Positions 34,628-44,325 are shown, numbered from the stretch's first letter. The stretch: 64,000 nt of DNA from Acinetobacter geminorum (GCF_013009345.1 NZ_JABELE010000011.1:54187-118186); one strand, 5' to 3'. A program made the numbers and translations. Notes: generated by a model not told the origin, from the sequence alone.

Positions 34628-36067
34628 TTAGATTTTGTTATTCTTCGCAGGAACGAGAGTATCTAACTTGGGATGTTGATTACGTAGTTTAAGTAGTTCC
34701 ACATAGTCACGAATCATAAAAATGCAGAATAAAATCGCAGCACTAGCAATACCGAACCAGAACGCTTTTTGTAAACTTGGAATGAGGGACATTGCGGCAA
34801 AGATACAAACCATACCAATAATGGCAACATAACTGAGGTATGGGAAACACCACATACGAACTTTAATTCGTTCAGGGGCAACACGTTCTAGGTGACGACG
34901 TAAACGGATTTGAGAAAGGGCAATGATGATATAAACAAATAAAGCTACCGTACCATAGGACTCGACCAAGAAAGGAAAGATACCCTCAGGTGAAAAATAC
35001 GAAGCTAAAATGGAAATATAACCAAATAGTGTGCTGAATAAGATGGCACGAACAGGGACACCATTTTTAGACAATTTAGTTAAGGCACGAGGGGCATCAC
35101 CATTTTTGGTTAAAGCAAACAACATACGGCTTGCAGCATAAACTCCTGAATTTAGACAACTCAGAACCGCAACTAAAATGACAGCATTCATAATATCTGC
35201 AACAAAAGGGATATTGAGTACTTTAAGTGCACTTACATAAGGTGTTGCGATATCGGGGCTGTTCCACGGCACAAGGCATACGACTAAAAAGATTGAGCAA
35301 ACATAAAAGAGCAATACACGAGTGATGACAGATTGAGTTGCCTTAGCAACAGATTGCTCTGGATTTTTTGTTTCTGCTGCAGCAATTGTGACGATTTCAG
35401 CACCAAAATAAAAACCAGTAGCCGCAACTGCACCTGATAATACAGGAACCCAACCATTTGGCATAAAGCCACCATGGTTTAATAATTCACCTAGTCCTGA
35501 AGCTTGATGGTTTGGCCAGAAACCAAATAAATATAATGAACAAAGGAAAATAAATACCCCAATTGCTGCAACCTTGATAGATGAAAACCAAAATTCAAAT
35601 TCACCAAAAGATTTGACAGAGAACAAATTGGTTGCGGTTAATAGAACGAGCAGAACCAGACTCACGATCCATTGGGGAATATCAGGTAACCAGTAAGCGA
35701 GAAGTTTAGCCCCAACAATTGCCTCAAGGGCAATCACGATCACCCAAAAATACCAATACATCCAGCCTGTCATAAATCCAGCGAGGCGAGATAAAAATGG
35801 TGAATCTTGAAAAGCGTAGCGAGCATAAGCATAAAAGGAACCTGTTACCGGTGAAGTAGTGGCTAACTCCCCCAGCATACGCATCACTAAAATGATTAAG
35901 GTACCTGTGATGAGAAATGAAAGAATGGCTGCAGGACCGGCAGATTGAATCACTACTGAGCTACCGACAAATAGCCCCATACCAATGACACCACCAAGTG
36001 CCATCATCTGGACATGGCGTGGCTTTAAGCTACTTTTTAAATCTTGGTTTGAATCTGAATCATACAT
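34628..36067 (-). CDS. Amino acid permease (APC family, GABA/aromatic permease type)
   Basis: The 479-aa inner-membrane protein has about twelve helices, the start LKPRHVQMMALGGVIGMGLFVGSSVVIQSAGPAAILSFLITG and the segment AAETKNPEQSVAKATQSVITRVL. It imports an amino acid or a related amine with protons. It follows an FAD amine oxidase gene by 58 bp on the same strand, so uptake and oxidation of the same substrate (for example GABA or a glutamylated polyamine) is likely. Confidence 0.9.
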   Translation of the reverse strand: MYDSDSNQDLKSSLKPRHVQMMALGGVIGMGLFVGSSVVIQSAGPAAILSFLITGTLIILVMRMLGELATTSPVTGSFYAYARYAFQDSPFLSRLAGFMTGWMYWYFWVIVIALEAIVGAKLLAYWLPDIPQWIVSLVLLVLLTATNLFSVKSFGEFEFWFSSIKVAAIGVFIFLCSLYLFGFWPNHQASGLGELLNHGGFMPNGWVPVLSGAVAATGFYFGAEIVTIAAAETKNPEQSVAKATQSVITRVLLFYVCSIFLVVCLVPWNSPDIATPYVSALKVLNIPFVADIMNAVILVAVLSCLNSGVYAASRMLFALTKNGDAPRALTKLSKNGVPVRAILFSTLFGYISILASYFSPEGIFPFLVESYGTVALFVYIIIALSQIRLRRHLERVAPERIKVRMWCFPYLSYVAIIGMVCIFAAMSLIPSLQKAFWFGIASAAILFCIFMIRDYVELLKLRNQHPKLDTLVPAKNNKI

Positions 36068-36125
36068 GGCTAACTCCCCTCATAATTTTTATAACCGTAT
36101 CGTTAGGCTGATCGTTGAATAACAC

Positions 36126-37562
36126 TTAAAGCATTTCGTCTTTTAAGTAATACCAGCGGTACAACAAGGCTTGCCCCAACCGTCTAAAAGGTCGAAATAA
36201 ATGTGAAGGTAATGGTGACTGATAAATAGGTAGATCAAATTGTGGGCGTTGAATGCCCATTACTCGTTCTGCAAGACGACGTCCTGCCATTGCTGAAAAA
36301 GATACGCCATTGCCGCCATAGCCAATTGCATAATAGATAGTTTCATCAGGATTAGGCTGTACAATTCGTGGCATCATGTCATGACTGACATCGACCCAAC
36401 CCCACCATGAATATGCAATTGGTATACCACGCAAGCTTGGGAATTTGCGATAGAGTCCTTCTTTTAAACGCTCTAGATGTACAGGGTTATTTGCATCGGC
36501 TCCTGTTAAAGCACTTCGGCTGCCACACTGTACTGAACCATCAGGCAATAAGCGGTAATAATGGCGTAAAGTGCGAGTATCTGTAATGAACGTTGTACTA
36601 TGTAAGCCTGCTTCTTTAAGCTCAGCAGTTGTTAACGGACGGGTGACAATAGAATTAGATAAAATTGGCATGATTTTGCCGGACAAGCTTGGATGCAAAC
36701 CATTAGGTGTATAACCACCTGTTGCTACAGCCACTCGTTTAGCTTTGACCGTGCCATGGGGGGTACGTAGATAGTGAATACCATTACGTGTTTCCCAATC
36801 TAATACAGGACTTGAGGTATGTACTTTCGCCCCAGCAGCACGCGCTCTTTTTAAATATCCAAAAGCCAATTTTAATGGATGTACACCAATACCATCAGGT
36901 TCGAGTAACGCACCGGCAGCTTCTTGGTCTCCAACAAACTCTTCGTGAAGTTGTTCGCGGCTTAGCATACGAGTGTTATAACCAAACACATCTTTCATGA
37001 CTTTGCCTTCGTTTTCTAAAAACGCCAGTTTTTTTGCACGATGAGCAATATATAAATGCCCACCATCTTGTGCATCACATTCAATACCAGTTACCAGATG
37101 TTTAAAATAATCAAAACCTTCGCGAATTTCTGCATCTAAACGTTTGGCTATATCTAGTCCCCATTTTTCGATCCACTGTGAACGATATAACCGACCAGAA
37201 GCATTTTGACCTTGTCCGCCATTTCGGCTTGTACAACCCCATGCACTACGATTTGCTTCAAGAACTAATGGCGCAGTACCAAATTGTTCTGCAAGAGTTA
37301 ACGCAGTTGAAAGACCAGTAAAACCGCCACCAATAATGACAATGTCGGCCTCTGTATCACCTGGTAATGGGCCATCATCATCGGGAGGTGTTCCAGCCGT
37401 TGCAACCCAGTAGGTTGGTGCGTATTGTTCGTTGCCAGTTACGATCTTATCTGTCAACGGATCAAATTTAGCGTTGTAGGTTTTAAAGCCACGATGAATG
37501 GGTTCAGATATTGGATCAACTATTTTGTCTAGAGAAGTTAATTGTTGTACTGATTGATTCAT
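36126..37562 (-). CDS. FAD-dependent amine/amino acid oxidase (PuuB/DadA-like)
   Basis: The 478-aa protein starts with a polar 60-residue segment, then the FAD fold ADIVIIGGGFTGLSTALTLAEQFGTAPLVLEANRSAWGCTSRNGGQGQNASGR. This is the pattern of gamma-glutamylputrescine oxidase and related enzymes. The C terminus has DETIYYAIGYGGNGVSFSAMAGRRLAERV. It should oxidise a primary or secondary amine to the aldehyde or imine. It sits between a SnoaL-like gene and an amino acid permease. The substrate is not fixed by sequence. Confidence 0.88.
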   Translation of the reverse strand: MNQSVQQLTSLDKIVDPISEPIHRGFKTYNAKFDPLTDKIVTGNEQYAPTYWVATAGTPPDDDGPLPGDTEADIVIIGGGFTGLSTALTLAEQFGTAPLVLEANRSAWGCTSRNGGQGQNASGRLYRSQWIEKWGLDIAKRLDAEIREGFDYFKHLVTGIECDAQDGGHLYIAHRAKKLAFLENEGKVMKDVFGYNTRMLSREQLHEEFVGDQEAAGALLEPDGIGVHPLKLAFGYLKRARAAGAKVHTSSPVLDWETRNGIHYLRTPHGTVKAKRVAVATGGYTPNGLHPSLSGKIMPILSNSIVTRPLTTAELKEAGLHSTTFITDTRTLRHYYRLLPDGSVQCGSRSALTGADANNPVHLERLKEGLYRKFPSLRGIPIAYSWWGWVDVSHDMMPRIVQPNPDETIYYAIGYGGNGVSFSAMAGRRLAERVMGIQRPQFDLPIYQSPLPSHLFRPFRRLGQALLYRWYYLKDEML

Positions 37563-37573
37563 GGGCAGGCTCC

Positions 37574-37969
37574 TTAAGCGGCTGCTTGCACGGGGCGATT
37601 TTTACGGAATGCATTTTTGACTAAAATTTTTCCATCTTTAAAGGTGAAAACATCAACCATGTTGGCTTCAATCTTTCCACCTTCAGGGGTTGATGCTGTA
37701 AATGTTGTTTCAGAAATTCCGTATAGCGCATCTTCGCTCAACCAGTGTTTACCATTAAGCCACTGTGCATCAGGAAAACTTTTAAAAGTATTTTCAAATG
37801 CTTGACGAACAGCCTCATGCCCTTGAATACGTGTACCGTATACCTCATCACCTGCAACTGTTTCAAAACAACAATCAGGATGCATACAGTCCATGAGTTG
37901 CTCTACATCGTGTTTATTCCATGCTGTAGAAAAGTCAGTGATTAGTTGCAAAAGTTGAGCTTGGTTCAT
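37574..37969 (-). CDS. SnoaL/NTF2-like protein
   Basis: The 131-aa protein has the NTF2/SnoaL pattern: ITDFSTAWNKHDVEQLMDCMHPDCCFETVAGDEVYGTRIQGHEAVRQAFENTFKSFPDAQW, with a beta-sheet C terminus ending KILVKNAFRKNRPVQ. Its function is unknown; such folds bind small hydrophobic or charged ligands. It is first in the minus-strand group and 11 bp ahead of the oxidase gene, so it is probably part of the same pathway. Confidence 0.85.
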   Translation of the reverse strand: MNQAQLLQLITDFSTAWNKHDVEQLMDCMHPDCCFETVAGDEVYGTRIQGHEAVRQAFENTFKSFPDAQWLNGKHWLSEDALYGISETTFTASTPEGGKIEANMVDVFTFKDGKILVKNAFRKNRPVQAAA

Positions 37970-38043
37970 CTTTTTAACTCCAAATACATACGAATCCTTT
38001 TTGATGATTAAACTGTACGGAAATAGAGCAATTAGCCGTAGTA

Positions 38044-38165
38044 CCAGATTTAAGGTTTTGATGGAGCCAGACTTAAATTAATTTAAATATTTAAAATTTA
38101 TTAATTTTTTATTTTTTTTATATGTTGGAATAGGTCTTGCATTTGTATTTATGATGCCAGATTTC
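38044..38165. promoter_or_regulatory. Direct repeats between the MocR regulator and the amine operon
   Basis: Three CCAGA(T/C)TT units occur in the divergent gap: CCAGATTTA at 38044-38052, CCAGACTTA at 38067-38075 and CCAGATTTC at 38157-38165. MocR-type regulators often bind direct repeats between divergent genes, so these are candidate operator units. Confidence 0.45.
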
Positions 38166-38241
38166 GGTAAATCATAGGTCTTCAGAGGCAAAATGCACCA
38201 TGTTAAGCATTTGGGCTTCAAAATAGGTCGAGAAATGCACT

Positions 38242-39753
38242 ATGGAAAGAGATCAGTTTGTAACAAATCCAGAAGCACCAGGTATATGGAACGTATTATT
38301 TGCAGAGACTGAGCAAAGTGGACTCAATTTGCAGGGAAGAATTTGCCGTATGATGTTTACTGCATTAGTACAAGGTTATCTCAAGCCAGGTATGGCTGTT
38401 CCATCAAGTCGTTATTTGGCAGATCAACTTGGAGTTGGTCGTAATACTGTGACTATTGCATATCAACAACTCGTAGCTGAACGTATTTTAGAGTCTAGGC
38501 AACGTAGTGGACATTTTGTGCATCCCAGCTTCCAAATTGATAGTAGTGAAAGCAAAACGATAAAAACGACATCAAAATCTACAGAATGGGTTTCACGCTT
38601 TCGTCTTCGCCCATCAGCACAAAGGCATATTAATAAACCTGCGGATTGGATGAGTTACCCATACCCGTTTATATATGGTCAGCCTGACTTTGAAAGTTTT
38701 CCGGCCTCATCTTGGCGTGAGTGTGCTGTTAAAGCTTTATCAGCTAAAGATGCATCGATATGGTCAAGGGATATTACACAACAAGGTGATGATACTTTTC
38801 TTATAAATGCAATACGGCAACATATTTTACCGACCCGTGGAATTATGGCCAAAGAAAATGAAATATTACTTACGGTAGGAAGCCAGCATGCACTGTATAT
38901 GTTGGCAGCACTACTACTTAAAGAACAACAAAGTGTTGGTATAGAAGACCCTGGCTATCCTGATGCACGAAATATTTTTATGTTGCATACACCAAATATT
39001 GTGCCATTAGCGGTTGATCATGAAGGCGTTACCCTAACAAATGCTGTGGGCTGTGATTATTTTTATGTGACACCAGGACGACAATGCCCAACAGGCATAA
39101 CCATGTCTCCTTCACGCCGTAAAAAGCTTTTACAACTGGCGGAGCAGCAAGACAGTATCATTATAGAAGATGAATACGATGCACAGGTTCTAGTTCAAAA
39201 TACTACGATCCCTGCATTAAAAAGTTTAGATCGGCATGGGAGAGTAGTTTATATTGGGAGTTTATCTAAGCCTCTAGCACCAGGTTTACGCTTAGGGTAC
39301 ATCGTAGCAGCTCCAGAACTCATTAATGAGTTGCGTCATTTGCGTCGTCTAATGCTTCGGCACCCCAATGTTTTTAATCAAAGAGTATTTGCCTTTTTTA
39401 TTGATCAAGGTTATTACCACGGCATGTTACGTCGTCAGTTTCAACTCCATAAATATCGTGGTGAGCAGTTAATATCAGCATTACACCATCACTTTCCCAC
39501 ATGGAATGTTTATGCATTAAATGGTGGCTCGGCATGTTGGATTGATACCCAAAGTGATATCGATTGTACTGTTCTAGCTCAATACGCAGCTAATGTAGGG
39601 GTTTTTATAGAGGCCGGTCAGCCATTTTTTCTAAATACAGATCAACATCAACATTTTTTAAGGTTAGGTATTGGATCTATTATTGCCGATAAAATTGATG
39701 AAGGAATTCAGGCTTTAGATCAGGCAGTTAATGATTATAAGAAATACAATTAA
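38242..39753 (+). CDS. MocR-type (GntR-HTH plus aminotransferase) regulator
   Basis: The 503-aa protein has an N-terminal GntR winged helix (LKPGMAVPSSRYLADQLGVGRNTVTIAYQQLVAERILESRQRSGHFV). A class I aminotransferase-like domain follows, with the PLP lysine in YIGSLSKPLAPGLRLGYIV and the motif IIIEDEYDAQV. PdxR and GabR are relatives; they sense PLP and an amine or amino acid. It is divergent from the SnoaL-oxidase-permease genes, which it most likely controls. Confidence 0.92.
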   Translation: MERDQFVTNPEAPGIWNVLFAETEQSGLNLQGRICRMMFTALVQGYLKPGMAVPSSRYLADQLGVGRNTVTIAYQQLVAERILESRQRSGHFVHPSFQIDSSESKTIKTTSKSTEWVSRFRLRPSAQRHINKPADWMSYPYPFIYGQPDFESFPASSWRECAVKALSAKDASIWSRDITQQGDDTFLINAIRQHILPTRGIMAKENEILLTVGSQHALYMLAALLLKEQQSVGIEDPGYPDARNIFMLHTPNIVPLAVDHEGVTLTNAVGCDYFYVTPGRQCPTGITMSPSRRKKLLQLAEQQDSIIIEDEYDAQVLVQNTTIPALKSLDRHGRVVYIGSLSKPLAPGLRLGYIVAAPELINELRHLRRLMLRHPNVFNQRVFAFFIDQGYYHGMLRRQFQLHKYRGEQLISALHHHFPTWNVYALNGGSACWIDTQSDIDCTVLAQYAANVGVFIEAGQPFFLNTDQHQHFLRLGIGSIIADKIDEGIQALDQAVNDYKKYN

Positions 39754-39876
39754 AAAATTTTTTATGAGTCAAACTAATCTTTCGGGTAGTGCTTTTAGTA
39801 TTTGAAGCGAAAAAAGAGGTACAAGCGCTACTTTTTCACGCTCCAGCCGTTCAATATGTAGCTAATTGGTTATGAA

Positions 39877-40428
39877 CTACACTTCAATCAAGCAGGCAAA
39901 CATCGCATATCCATCAATAACCATAGGTGGGCCCGCGCGATGGGCCCGAAAACCCGCAGCACGTAATAAACGTTCTACACCAAGAGGAGAGGTCGTAATG
40001 AGTTGTTTGGCGCCTTGTTCTCTTGCAAAGTTAATAGCTTCTTGCAGAATGGCAATTGAGACCGGTGATGACACAGCCTGACTGCTAGAGGAAGGCGGAT
40101 TTGAAAAATCTACAGCTGAAAACCTTGAGAGTTCCCAAATTTCTGGCGAGCAGGGAATAGGCATTCCATTGAGTAATTGGGGAAATATTTCACCCAGTAA
40201 ATAGGGTTGAGTCGTGGGTAGTAATCTGGCACAACCAATAATATTAGATTCTCTATCTTGAGCGACTACATAAGCTGTGTCGACTTTATCAAATTGATCT
40301 AGTTCTTCATTGTTTGGACAGTTCAACTCCCATCCCAAATGCTCAACAAATACCCTGTAACGGTAACTTTTAAATTTGGTATACAAGCCTTCTGAAAAAT
40401 TGTTTTGAAATCCAGCAATAATATTCAT
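39877..40428 (-). CDS. abaI: Acyl-homoserine lactone synthase AbaI
   Basis: The protein has 183 aa from MNIIAGFQNNFSEGLY (ATG 40428; five extra upstream residues are possible). It has the LuxI family residues: Arg and Trp in YRYRVFVEHLGWEL, Asp in FDKVDTAYVVA, Arg in GCARLLPT and the WELSRF block. It makes an N-acyl-homoserine lactone from SAM and an acyl carrier; in A. baumannii the product is mainly N-(3-hydroxydodecanoyl)-homoserine lactone. A lux box lies 59 bp upstream. Regulators AbaM and AbaR follow. Confidence 0.96.
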   Translation of the reverse strand: MNIIAGFQNNFSEGLYTKFKSYRYRVFVEHLGWELNCPNNEELDQFDKVDTAYVVAQDRESNIIGCARLLPTTQPYLLGEIFPQLLNGMPIPCSPEIWELSRFSAVDFSNPPSSSSQAVSSPVSIAILQEAINFAREQGAKQLITTSPLGVERLLRAAGFRAHRAGPPMVIDGYAMFACLIEV

Positions 40429-40486
40429 TACAAGTGCTTCCACTTATTTTTCAAGCGACTTTACTGAACAGCTGGAAAGGCGGTAA

Positions 40487-40502
40487 CTGTAAGAATTTAC
40501 AG
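40487..40502. promoter_or_regulatory. lux box of abaI
   Basis: CTGTAAGAATTTACAG is a 16-bp near-perfect palindrome matching the published abaI lux box type. It lies between abaM and abaI, where AbaR with bound signal would activate abaI. Confidence 0.85.
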
Positions 40503-40527
40503 GTTTCTAAGAGATGATTTGTCTTAA

Positions 40528-40923
40528 TTAAGACTGGATTAATGACGTATTGATTTGGGCATAAATAAACGGTTCCCAGAATAAAGTATCTATTTTCTTC
40601 TTGAGGAATGTTTCATTGGTATCAAACCCGATATCTATACCAGATATATCAACAATCATGATATTGCTTCGAGGCAAACCTACTCGTTTTACGGTAGTGA
40701 TGCCATTGTACTCAATAAATTCCCAATCCCATCCGGTACTTAAAGCTGGAGTTTTTAACGTTGCCCATTCGGTAAAACCATAATAGAGAATTTTAGAATC
40801 TTCAATTTGTGTTGATTCAACAATAGAGATGATGTGTTGGAGAGGATAAATCATAAGTTGGTTTTCGTTCATTCGAATAAAACCATCTGTTGAGATAGAG
40901 AAATGAGGGAGTATGCTAACCAT
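40528..40923 (-). CDS. abaM: AbaM, RsaM-family negative regulator of quorum sensing
   Basis: The 131-aa soluble protein sits between abaI and abaR on the abaI strand, the place described for AbaM, an RsaM-type regulator that lowers signal synthesis and affects biofilm and virulence. It is beta-rich (HFSISTDGFIRMNENQLMIYPL) with a central YYGFTEWATLKTPALSTGWDWEFIEYNG block. It has no helix-turn-helix. Identification rests mainly on position and size. Confidence 0.85.
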   Translation of the reverse strand: MVSILPHFSISTDGFIRMNENQLMIYPLQHIISIVESTQIEDSKILYYGFTEWATLKTPALSTGWDWEFIEYNGITTVKRVGLPRSNIMIVDISGIDIGFDTNETFLKKKIDTLFWEPFIYAQINTSLIQS

Positions 40924-41678
40924 GCTACCTGTTCAAGTGACTTGAATTGGGGTTCAATGGATAAATAGCATAAATTATTGCCAATAAAATACTGTTATGT
41001 TTAACAGGTTAACTATAATTTGATGGTGCACCTTTAAGCTATTCTTATCAGAGATGTTTTTGGGTAAAAACTCTTTTTTTAAAGAGACTAGCTCGATAGA
41101 ATCTATTAGATAGTCAATAATTTTAATACTAAAATAATAATTACAAGTATGGGGGTGCTGTAATTGTTTGGTTTTTAAAATATTATAATTATTTTTAGTT
41201 TTTTTATATAAAAAACAGGGGGATTAGAGGTATTGAATAATTGAAAGGCAATATTATTTAATTAAATTAATAAAAACATGCTCTCAAGATTAAGTGATTG
41301 AGTTCTCTATAAATTAAAAAAATATATATTTTGGAATAAAATGCATCCTGTAAATTTTAATTTTTAAAGCATAATCTGCGCATGAAATATAACAACCTTG
41401 AAAGCGTTCAGACATATAGTTTATCTGAATAATTTGCAATCATTCCGGGCTTAAAAGTGTTGTTAATTGGATAATGAATTCAAAATCTGTAATTGAGGGC
41501 TCTAATAGAAGAGCAGGTGCGAAAAATATATTTAGTAACCTAAGAGTGTTTTAGATTATTGATGATCTTTATTGAAATTACGGTAAAAGATTAGGCCTAC
41601 ACTTCAATTTGATTACTTTGGATTCACAATATGCAACCGAACAAAAAATAGTTTGTGAATGGAGTCTAATGAGCGCAA
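40924..41678. other. Long AT-rich intergenic region upstream of abaR and abaM
   Basis: About 755 bp without a supported gene separate the divergent abaM and abaR. I find no second clear lux box. The length suggests a long abaR leader, distal regulator sites or decayed sequence. A short open frame at 41669-41731 overlaps the abaR start. Confidence 0.5.
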
Positions 41679-41731
41679 ATGGAAAGTTGGCAAGAGGATT
41701 TATTATCAGCATTTTTGGTGGTAAAAAATGA
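41669..41731 (+). other. Short overlapping leader ORF at the abaR start
   Basis: ATG 41669 is placed 3 bp after GGAGT and encodes MSANGKLARGFIISIFGGKK, ending at TGA 41729-41731. It overlaps the start of abaR (41679) in another frame. It has the better-placed ribosome site, so its translation could couple to or interfere with abaR. It may also be chance. Confidence 0.25.
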
Positions 41732-42395
41732 ATACCAGTTGTTTGAGATCGTTAAATCTACAGCATTAAAGCTTGGATTTGACTATTGCGCTTATGGTAT
41801 GCAATCGCCCTTATCTATTGCTGAACCAAAAACGATTATGTTGAATAATTATCCAGAAGCATGGCAGAAACGTTATGTGGAACGGCAATATGTGAAGATA
41901 GATCCGACGGTGCAGCATTGTATGATATCACTTCAACCTCTTGTTTGGTCGAGTCAATCTGCGAAGACACAGGCTGAAAAAGATTTTTGGGAGGAAGCGC
42001 GTTCTTATGGTTTAAATGTCGGTTGGGCTCAGTCAAGTCGTGATTTTATTGGGACCAGAGGAATGCTAACACTAGCAAGATCCAACGACCAATTATCAGA
42101 AAAAGAGCAAAAAGCACAATACACGAATATGTACTGGTTGACTCAAACAGTGCATTCTAGCATTGCTAAAATGGTGAATGATGCAGAATTTGCTCAATTC
42201 AATCTTTATTTAACGAACAGGGAAAAAGAGGCGCTACGCTGGACTGCTGAAGGTAAAACGTCAGCTGAAATAGCTCAAATTCTTGGAGTAACTGAAAGAA
42301 CCGTAAATTTCCATCTCAGTAACTCCATGCAAAAGTTAAATGTAAATAATAAAATTTCAGCAGCTATTCGGGCTGTAATGCTGGGGCTTTTATAG
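41679..42395 (+). CDS. abaR: LuxR-family quorum-sensing regulator AbaR
   Basis: The 238-aa protein has an N-terminal autoinducer-binding domain (about 15-160: FDYCAYGMQSPLS..., YPEAWQKRYVERQYVKIDPTVQHC, FWEEARSYGLNVGWAQSSRDFIGTRGMLTLARS). A C-terminal GerE-type helix-turn-helix follows (LTNREKEALRWTAEGKTSAEIAQILGVTERTVNFHLSNSMQKLNV). It binds the AbaI signal and activates lux-box promoters. The start follows the published AbaR N terminus MESWQEDLL, although the ribosome site is better placed for ATG 41669. Downstream an island begins within about 100 bp. Confidence 0.95.
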   Translation: MESWQEDLLSAFLVVKNEYQLFEIVKSTALKLGFDYCAYGMQSPLSIAEPKTIMLNNYPEAWQKRYVERQYVKIDPTVQHCMISLQPLVWSSQSAKTQAEKDFWEEARSYGLNVGWAQSSRDFIGTRGMLTLARSNDQLSEKEQKAQYTNMYWLTQTVHSSIAKMVNDAEFAQFNLYLTNREKEALRWTAEGKTSAEIAQILGVTERTVNFHLSNSMQKLNVNNKISAAIRAVMLGLL

Positions 42396-42758
42396 AGATT
42401 ATAGATAATAGAGGAATTTAATATTAGAATTAAGAAAAAATAAATATTTTAATATTTATATGTCCAGTTTAAGGGAACTAAATTTTATTATTAAAACGAC
42501 CCCAACCTTGGCAAGGTCACCGAGATTTATGCCATTAAATGATGTTAACTATAAGTATATGATTTAATTGATTGTGTGTAGTTTTTAGTGGGTTGAAATT
42601 TTTAGCAATTTAGATCATTTAAGGGTATTTTGGTCACTTCATATTGGAAATTTTAGTCTATAAAAGTCACCTGTATTTTGGTGCGAATTTTCATGAGAAA
42701 CAACAACATTATATAATTTAATATAATGATTCTTGATCCTCATGAAATTTTTTTATAT
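42396..42758. other. Left border of the tRNA-Gly island
   Basis: This AT-rich sequence lies between abaR and hipA. It contains the left copy of the 21-bp tRNA-derived repeat (42497-42517). No gene is evident. The flank left of the repeat does not match the 3' half of the tRNA. Confidence 0.5.
42497..42517 (+). repeat. Left attachment-site copy (21-bp tRNA-Gly segment)
   Basis: A 21-bp block beginning CGACCCCAACC and ending GGCAAGGT is identical to 63333-63353, the anticodon-arm part of tRNA-Gly(GCC), in the same orientation. A repeated tRNA block flanking an integrase-bearing segment is the usual sign of an integrated island. Here the block is shorter than usual and does not reach the tRNA 3' end. 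Confidence 0.6.
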
Positions 42759-44018
42759 TCAATTCAATAAATGAATATTATGCTCAATCCTATTTTGGAT
42801 CATCTGGAGAGTCTCTGTTTGAATTTGTCCAGGTAATAGATCATGAGCGATATTGCTGAATCGGATTGCAACCTTACAAATCGAGCCAATAATTTCATCG
42901 ACTTCTTGGGCAGAAAGTTCCGCTTCCTGAGTACCAAGTTTTACAAGAGCTTGTCGAGGAATATCCAGTGCCTCACCCATGATATCCATTTGATGATATC
43001 CACCTGGCCCCTCACAGAAAGTAACATCATAAGCAGGGGAGAGTTTCCATTGCCCATTTTGGGACATCAGAAATGAAAAGTTTTTGCAATGATCATCTCG
43101 ATTATTGAAGACTACATTGAAAACAGCTCGCTTGAATGCAATTGCTTTTTCGCGAACATCATTGGTGCAAAAGTGTGCAGCGCGAAGAAAGTTACTGTAG
43201 TCTAAACTCCCTGGTGATTTAAAATCAGCTCCGGTGAAGGCCGCTAAACTTTGCATAGGGATACGCATGCCATCGTGGCGGTCAAATCTCTTTGATGCAA
43301 ATGCGGTTAATCCATTCGGAAGAGTAAAATATTGAGTGTCAGGGGTATCAATATGACAATGACGCAAACATTCTGCATAAACAGCTTCAATTGCACAAAC
43401 TTCAGGATGCTCTTGCTGAGCGGGAAATTTGATCAGCCAAGCTTCATGTTGATGTGAGCTAACTGTTGAGAATTCGTTGGTGACAGGATCACGATAGACG
43501 AGTGCTTTTGGCCTTGCACCTTGTGGAGATCCACCCATAATTAATAAATGCTGTAAAAATTCTGCACCTTCTCCTTTGAGAACTTGCTGAACTTCTTGAG
43601 CGAGTTTAATCAGTGGAGTATTTTCAGTTAATGCTAACTCAGGTGCTGAAGGTTCAAAGGATAATGCCCCCATTGCATGTGTATTAATATACGTGAGTCG
43701 TTCTAATGGCCCAATCCGTGCTGGATTGAGTCCATTTTTTTTAAATAAGCGATCCATAAGAAGCATGCCCCAACCATCGGGTAGGGCATCATATATAGGA
43801 CCTGGCAATCCCATTTGATGTGTAGGAAAGTTCGTTCTTAATGAGTCACCTTTTAATGGAAGTAGGTAAGAGGAAAGTTCTAAACCTTTACTGATCGCTT
43901 CTGCACTGTATTCAAAGGCAATTAATGGCCGACCTGTGATTGCGGTTGAGGAGACCAGTGTACCCCAAAGCCAATATTCACCCCATCCATTGTAGTAAAC
44001 ATTAAGTTTTTTGAGCAT
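42759..44018 (-). CDS. hipA: HipA-type serine/threonine kinase toxin
   Basis: The protein has 419 aa from MLKKLNVYYNGWGEYWLWG (ATG 44018). It has the glycine-rich loop GGSPQGARPKALV, the catalytic block FNVVFNNRDDHCKNFSFLM (the family N-x-D-D-H-x-K-N) and SPAYDVTFCEGPGG. HipA toxins phosphorylate glutamyl-tRNA synthetase and cause growth arrest and persistence; other HipA kinases have other targets. It follows hipB by 4 bp. It is the leftmost gene of the island. Confidence 0.92.
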   Translation of the reverse strand: MLKKLNVYYNGWGEYWLWGTLVSSTAITGRPLIAFEYSAEAISKGLELSSYLLPLKGDSLRTNFPTHQMGLPGPIYDALPDGWGMLLMDRLFKKNGLNPARIGPLERLTYINTHAMGALSFEPSAPELALTENTPLIKLAQEVQQVLKGEGAEFLQHLLIMGGSPQGARPKALVYRDPVTNEFSTVSSHQHEAWLIKFPAQQEHPEVCAIEAVYAECLRHCHIDTPDTQYFTLPNGLTAFASKRFDRHDGMRIPMQSLAAFTGADFKSPGSLDYSNFLRAAHFCTNDVREKAIAFKRAVFNVVFNNRDDHCKNFSFLMSQNGQWKLSPAYDVTFCEGPGGYHQMDIMGEALDIPRQALVKLGTQEAELSAQEVDEIIGSICKVAIRFSNIAHDLLPGQIQTETLQMIQNRIEHNIHLLN

Positions 44019-44022
44019 GGAC

Positions 44023-44325
44023 TTATTTCCTTTTGATACGTTGGCGAGCCGTATTGCTCTCATAGCGGAGAATGTCATTTACACTGTTTAAATGAGGTTT
44101 GAAGAGTTCCTCTAATTCTTTTAATCGGCCCAATACCATGGCAACGCGTACTAAATTTTCAAATGAAACATTTCGACCGGCTTCCAGATTAGATACTGTA
44201 TTCACACTAATACCAGCACGTGTAGCGACGTCTGCCTGAGTCATTTCCAGATAAAGTCGTTCTTTGCGAAGCCTTTCACATAATAACGTGACAACCTCTT
44301 CAGGCTTTTTGAATTTTAAATCCAT
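44023..44325 (-). CDS. hipB: HipB-type XRE antitoxin
   Basis: The 100-aa protein has a helix-turn-helix (LRKERLYLEMTQADVATRAGISVNTVSNLEAGRNVSFENLVRVAMVLGRLKEL). It should bind its own promoter and neutralise HipA. The gene lies just before hipA on the same strand. The upstream AT-rich stretch TATATCTATATATATCT (about 44338) could hold the operator. Confidence 0.9.
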   Translation of the reverse strand: MDLKFKKPEEVVTLLCERLRKERLYLEMTQADVATRAGISVNTVSNLEAGRNVSFENLVRVAMVLGRLKELEELFKPHLNSVNDILRYESNTARQRIKRK

